From Halobacillus salinarum (lineage in GTDB: Bacteria > Bacillota > Bacilli > Bacillales > Halobacillaceae), in contig NZ_CP095073.1 of the NCBI RefSeq assembly GCF_022919095.1, positions 1,054,001 to 1,118,000 of the forward strand: DNA of 64,000 bases. The letters are read 5' to 3'. Each line of letters starts with the position of its first letter. Within the stretch, counting starts at the first letter, position 1. A model generated the notes under the pieces. That model was not told the DNA's origin, searched no databases, and was given only the letters and a program-made list of their open reading frames with translations. Shown in pieces: positions 62,385-64,000 of this stretch. The position numbers and the translations under genes were made by a program.

Positions 62385-62852
62385 TCATTTATTTTCAAAC
62401 TTGGCGGAAATCAAACCTAAAATGGTTCCGAATATGGCGCCTCCGAGAACTTCCAGTGGCTGGTGGCCTAAAAGCTCCTTTAATTCTTTTTCCCTTTCTT
62501 GAAATTGCAAGGCGGGAAAGTCCTGTGCAATCGTAACGAAATTATCTTCCAAATCGTTTACAAGCCTGGCGATTTCTCCTGTGTGACGCCTGATGCCCTG
62601 CGCGTCGTACATAACAATAACACCGAAGACTGCTGCCAGCGCCGTTTCTGTGTGTCTTGAGCCTCTATTCGCACCAATGTAAGCAGCGAGCGCTGATACT
62701 CCCGCCGAATGAGAGCTTGGCATGCCGCCGGTCGTTGCTACCTGCTTGACGTCCCATTTTCCGGTTAACCGTTTATGGGTTACGATTTTGAGTGCTTGAG
62801 CAAGCCCGATCGCTGATAGGGCAGTAATTATTCCTCTGTTCATGTTCTGCAT
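62385..62852 (-). CDS. divergent PAP2 family membrane protein (YuiD/DUF212)
   Basis: 155 residues with about four membrane helices. It has the phosphatase-like motifs KRLTGKWDVKQVATTGGMPS, SHSAGVSALAAYIG and GVIVMYDAQGIRRHTGE, corresponding to the K-R, PSGHS/PSSH and R-H motifs of PAP2 phosphatases. It may act on a lipid phosphate, though activity is unproven for this branch. ATG 62852 with GTGGAGGGAAATCAA upstream is preferred over the frame from 62867. It is monocistronic. Confidence 0.88.
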   Translation of the reverse strand: MQNMNRGIITALSAIGLAQALKIVTHKRLTGKWDVKQVATTGGMPSSHSAGVSALAAYIGANRGSRHTETALAAVFGVIVMYDAQGIRRHTGEIARLVNDLEDNFVTIAQDFPALQFQEREKELKELLGHQPLEVLGGAIFGTILGLISAKFENK

Positions 62853-63291
62853 TTGATTTCCCTCCACTTATTAATCGTGCCTAGTATTTCCTTTACCCTT
62901 AGTGAAAGGTTTTATTCAATAATGATTCATTTAGATTATTTGCGATGTAAAGAAAAACTTCATCCCGCTCCTGCTGAAAAACGAAATGATTTTGAAATTT
63001 GGGGATAAGGAGCTTTAGGAGACTCAGCCCTCATAACAGCAATTTTTCCTGGATTTATCATGCTAGTTCAATTGAACACAAGAGAATGAAAGGAAATTGA
63101 CAGATCACCAAAAACCAACTATCCTAAATAACAACGTTGTTATTTTAAAATGAATCCGCTTACATCATTTGAGATTCCCGCTTGTTCCGGATGGCCAGCA
63201 TAGTCATTCCGATGACAATAAAATTATTTGACAGGAGGGTTGGAGTCAGGATTGTCGCTGTTCGCTTAGAGAAGAAGAAGGAGATGACTGA
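62853..63291. other. long intergenic regulatory region
   Basis: About 440 bases between the divergent YuiD-like and secreted-protein genes. No convincing gene is present. It contains the 20-bp palindrome listed separately, AT-rich promoter-like DNA and TTGACA at about 63228. Confidence 0.5.
63126..63145. promoter_or_regulatory. 20-bp perfect palindrome, probable LacI-type operator
   Basis: AAATAACAACGTTGTTATTT is a perfect 10+10 palindrome with a central CG step, typical of LacI-family operators. It lies 147 bp before the secreted-protein gene. Its sequence differs from the TTGGTTAATCG operators of the LacI regulator in this window, so another regulator is expected. Confidence 0.6.
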
Positions 63292-64000
63292 ATGAAAAAA
63301 AGTGGAACGAGGATAGCGGTCGTTAGTTTAGTGCTGCTCTTAATTTTTTCAAGCTTTTCTAATTCCGTTTTTGCTATGACAAGCCCAAAAGCAGCAGCGG
63401 ATGTATCAGATTGGAGCTTCAGTGCCTTCGGGTCTAACACAGGTACGGATAAAAATCCGCCGGCGGTCGTGAATCAGGATGGCTCTGTCACGATCGATGC
63501 TTCGGGTGGAAAAATTGCGAGCAGTGAGGAAGGTCTGTCTTATTATTTTACGAAGTTGTCTGCAGGGGATAACTTTGAACTGCATGCCACTGTTCATGCC
63601 GACCATTACAGTCCCGACAGTCAGCGTGCCTTCGGATTGATGATTCGTGATCAAGTCGGTGAGAACGGCGATTCGAGTAAGCATTCCTCCAACTATGCTG
63701 CCGTCGGTGCGCTTGATGATGCGATGAGAGGCTTTACAAGCACGGGTGATTTAAATAAACTTGCTCCTTTCGAGGACAGCCCTGCACCTGCGACGGATGG
63801 AACGTATGAGCTTACGCTTCGCAAATCGGGCGATACGTTTGTCATGACGTCAAACGGAGAGAGTGAGACCATTGAGCTCGATCAACCGTTTTCTGACGAC
63901 ATTTATGCCGGACTGTTCGTCGCTCGTAATGGAACGGTGACGTTTAGTGATGTGTCTTTAAATGTCGCTGACAAACAGGTCAAATCTCTTCAGGTAGATG
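63292..64000 (+). CDS. secreted, probably multidomain polysaccharide-degrading protein (5' part)
   Basis: The first 236 codons; the gene runs past the window end. A signal peptide (MKKSGTRIAVVSLVLLLIFS... ending SVFA) is followed by a beta-sandwich-like module (VSDWSFSAFGSNTGTDKNPP, GLSYYFTKLSAGDNFELHAT, RAFGLMIRDQVG, YAGLFVARNGTVTFSDVSLN). This resembles the N-terminal modules of large extracellular pectate-lyase/rhamnogalacturonan-degrading proteins of bacilli. AAGGAG lies 8 nt before the ATG. The catalytic domain is not visible here, so the activity is an inference. Confidence 0.7.
   Translation, partial: MKKSGTRIAVVSLVLLLIFSSFSNSVFAMTSPKAAADVSDWSFSAFGSNTGTDKNPPAVVNQDGSVTIDASGGKIASSEEGLSYYFTKLSAGDNFELHATVHADHYSPDSQRAFGLMIRDQVGENGDSSKHSSNYAAVGALDDAMRGFTSTGDLNKLAPFEDSPAPATDGTYELTLRKSGDTFVMTSNGESETIELDQPFSDDIYAGLFVARNGTVTFSDVSLNVADKQVKSLQVD

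Noticed and set aside
1-64000. CRISPR arrays, tRNA, rRNA and classic riboswitches
   Set aside because: Looked for regular repeats, T-arm signatures and known aptamer motifs; none was recognised.

Overview
The window looks like the chromosome of a low-to-mid-GC, Gram-positive Bacillaceae-type bacterium. Signs are strong AGGAGG-type ribosome sites, frequent GTG/TTG starts, sigma-A promoters, T-run terminators, lipoprotein-anchored ABC binding proteins, a perfect cre site, PRD-type PTS regulators and SelO/YuiD-like genes. I cannot name the species. A halophilic or alkaliphilic soil Bacillaceae such as the Halobacillus group is a guess. No rRNA, tRNA or CRISPR was seen.

Region 1 (1-7.9 kb, AT-rich): a UDP-glucuronate pair (UDP-glucose dehydrogenase and UDP-glucuronate epimerase) ends at a strong hairpin. 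Next come a small zinc-ribbon protein and the C-terminal stump of an XRE regulator, cut off by a decayed IS21-type insertion sequence (3033-5039) in which both transposition genes are broken. A phage-type replication trio follows (DnaD-like protein, G39P-like loader, DnaB-like helicase), then a 21-codon LacI DNA-binding remnant.

Region 2 (8.3-20.8 kb): an exopolysaccharide locus. A secreted beta-helix protein has its own terminator. An operon follows behind a promoter with four regularly spaced GTTCT-type operators: epimerase, Wzz-like chain-length protein (frameshifted), degenerate CpsD-like kinase, Wzx flippase, Wzy polymerase, GT4, a formyltransferase-like/beta-propeller protein, priming sugar-phosphate transferase, GT2 and an acyltransferase.

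Region 3 (20.9-34 kb, visibly higher GC): sugar scavenging. A LacI regulator with three matching operators precedes an ABC importer, a GH127 beta-L-arabinofuranosidase and an SDR. An RpiR regulator precedes an MngA-like PTS and an MngB-like GH38 mannosylglycerate hydrolase.

Region 4 (34-47.8 kb): a lactonase, a MarR-controlled heterodimeric ABC multidrug exporter, and a ROK-regulated ABC importer with two Gfo/Idh/MocA dehydrogenases and a TIM-barrel isomerase.

Region 5 (47.9-54.5 kb, AT-richer again): an AraC-type regulator divergent from a gan-like operon (binding protein, two permeases, GH42 beta-galactosidase) with a perfect cre site at the promoter.

Region 6 (54.5-64 kb): a GC-rich intergenic repeat, an FAD-linked 2-hydroxyacid oxidase, a frameshifted ManR-like PTS activator and its ManP-like EIIBCA permease, SelO, a YuiD-like membrane protein, and the start of a large secreted protein behind a 20-bp perfect palindrome.

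The region reads as a capsule/EPS locus plus a run of glycan-utilisation cassettes, each with its own regulator. Two otherwise intact genes (wzz-like and manR-like) are each broken by an apparent one-base loss in a G4 tract.
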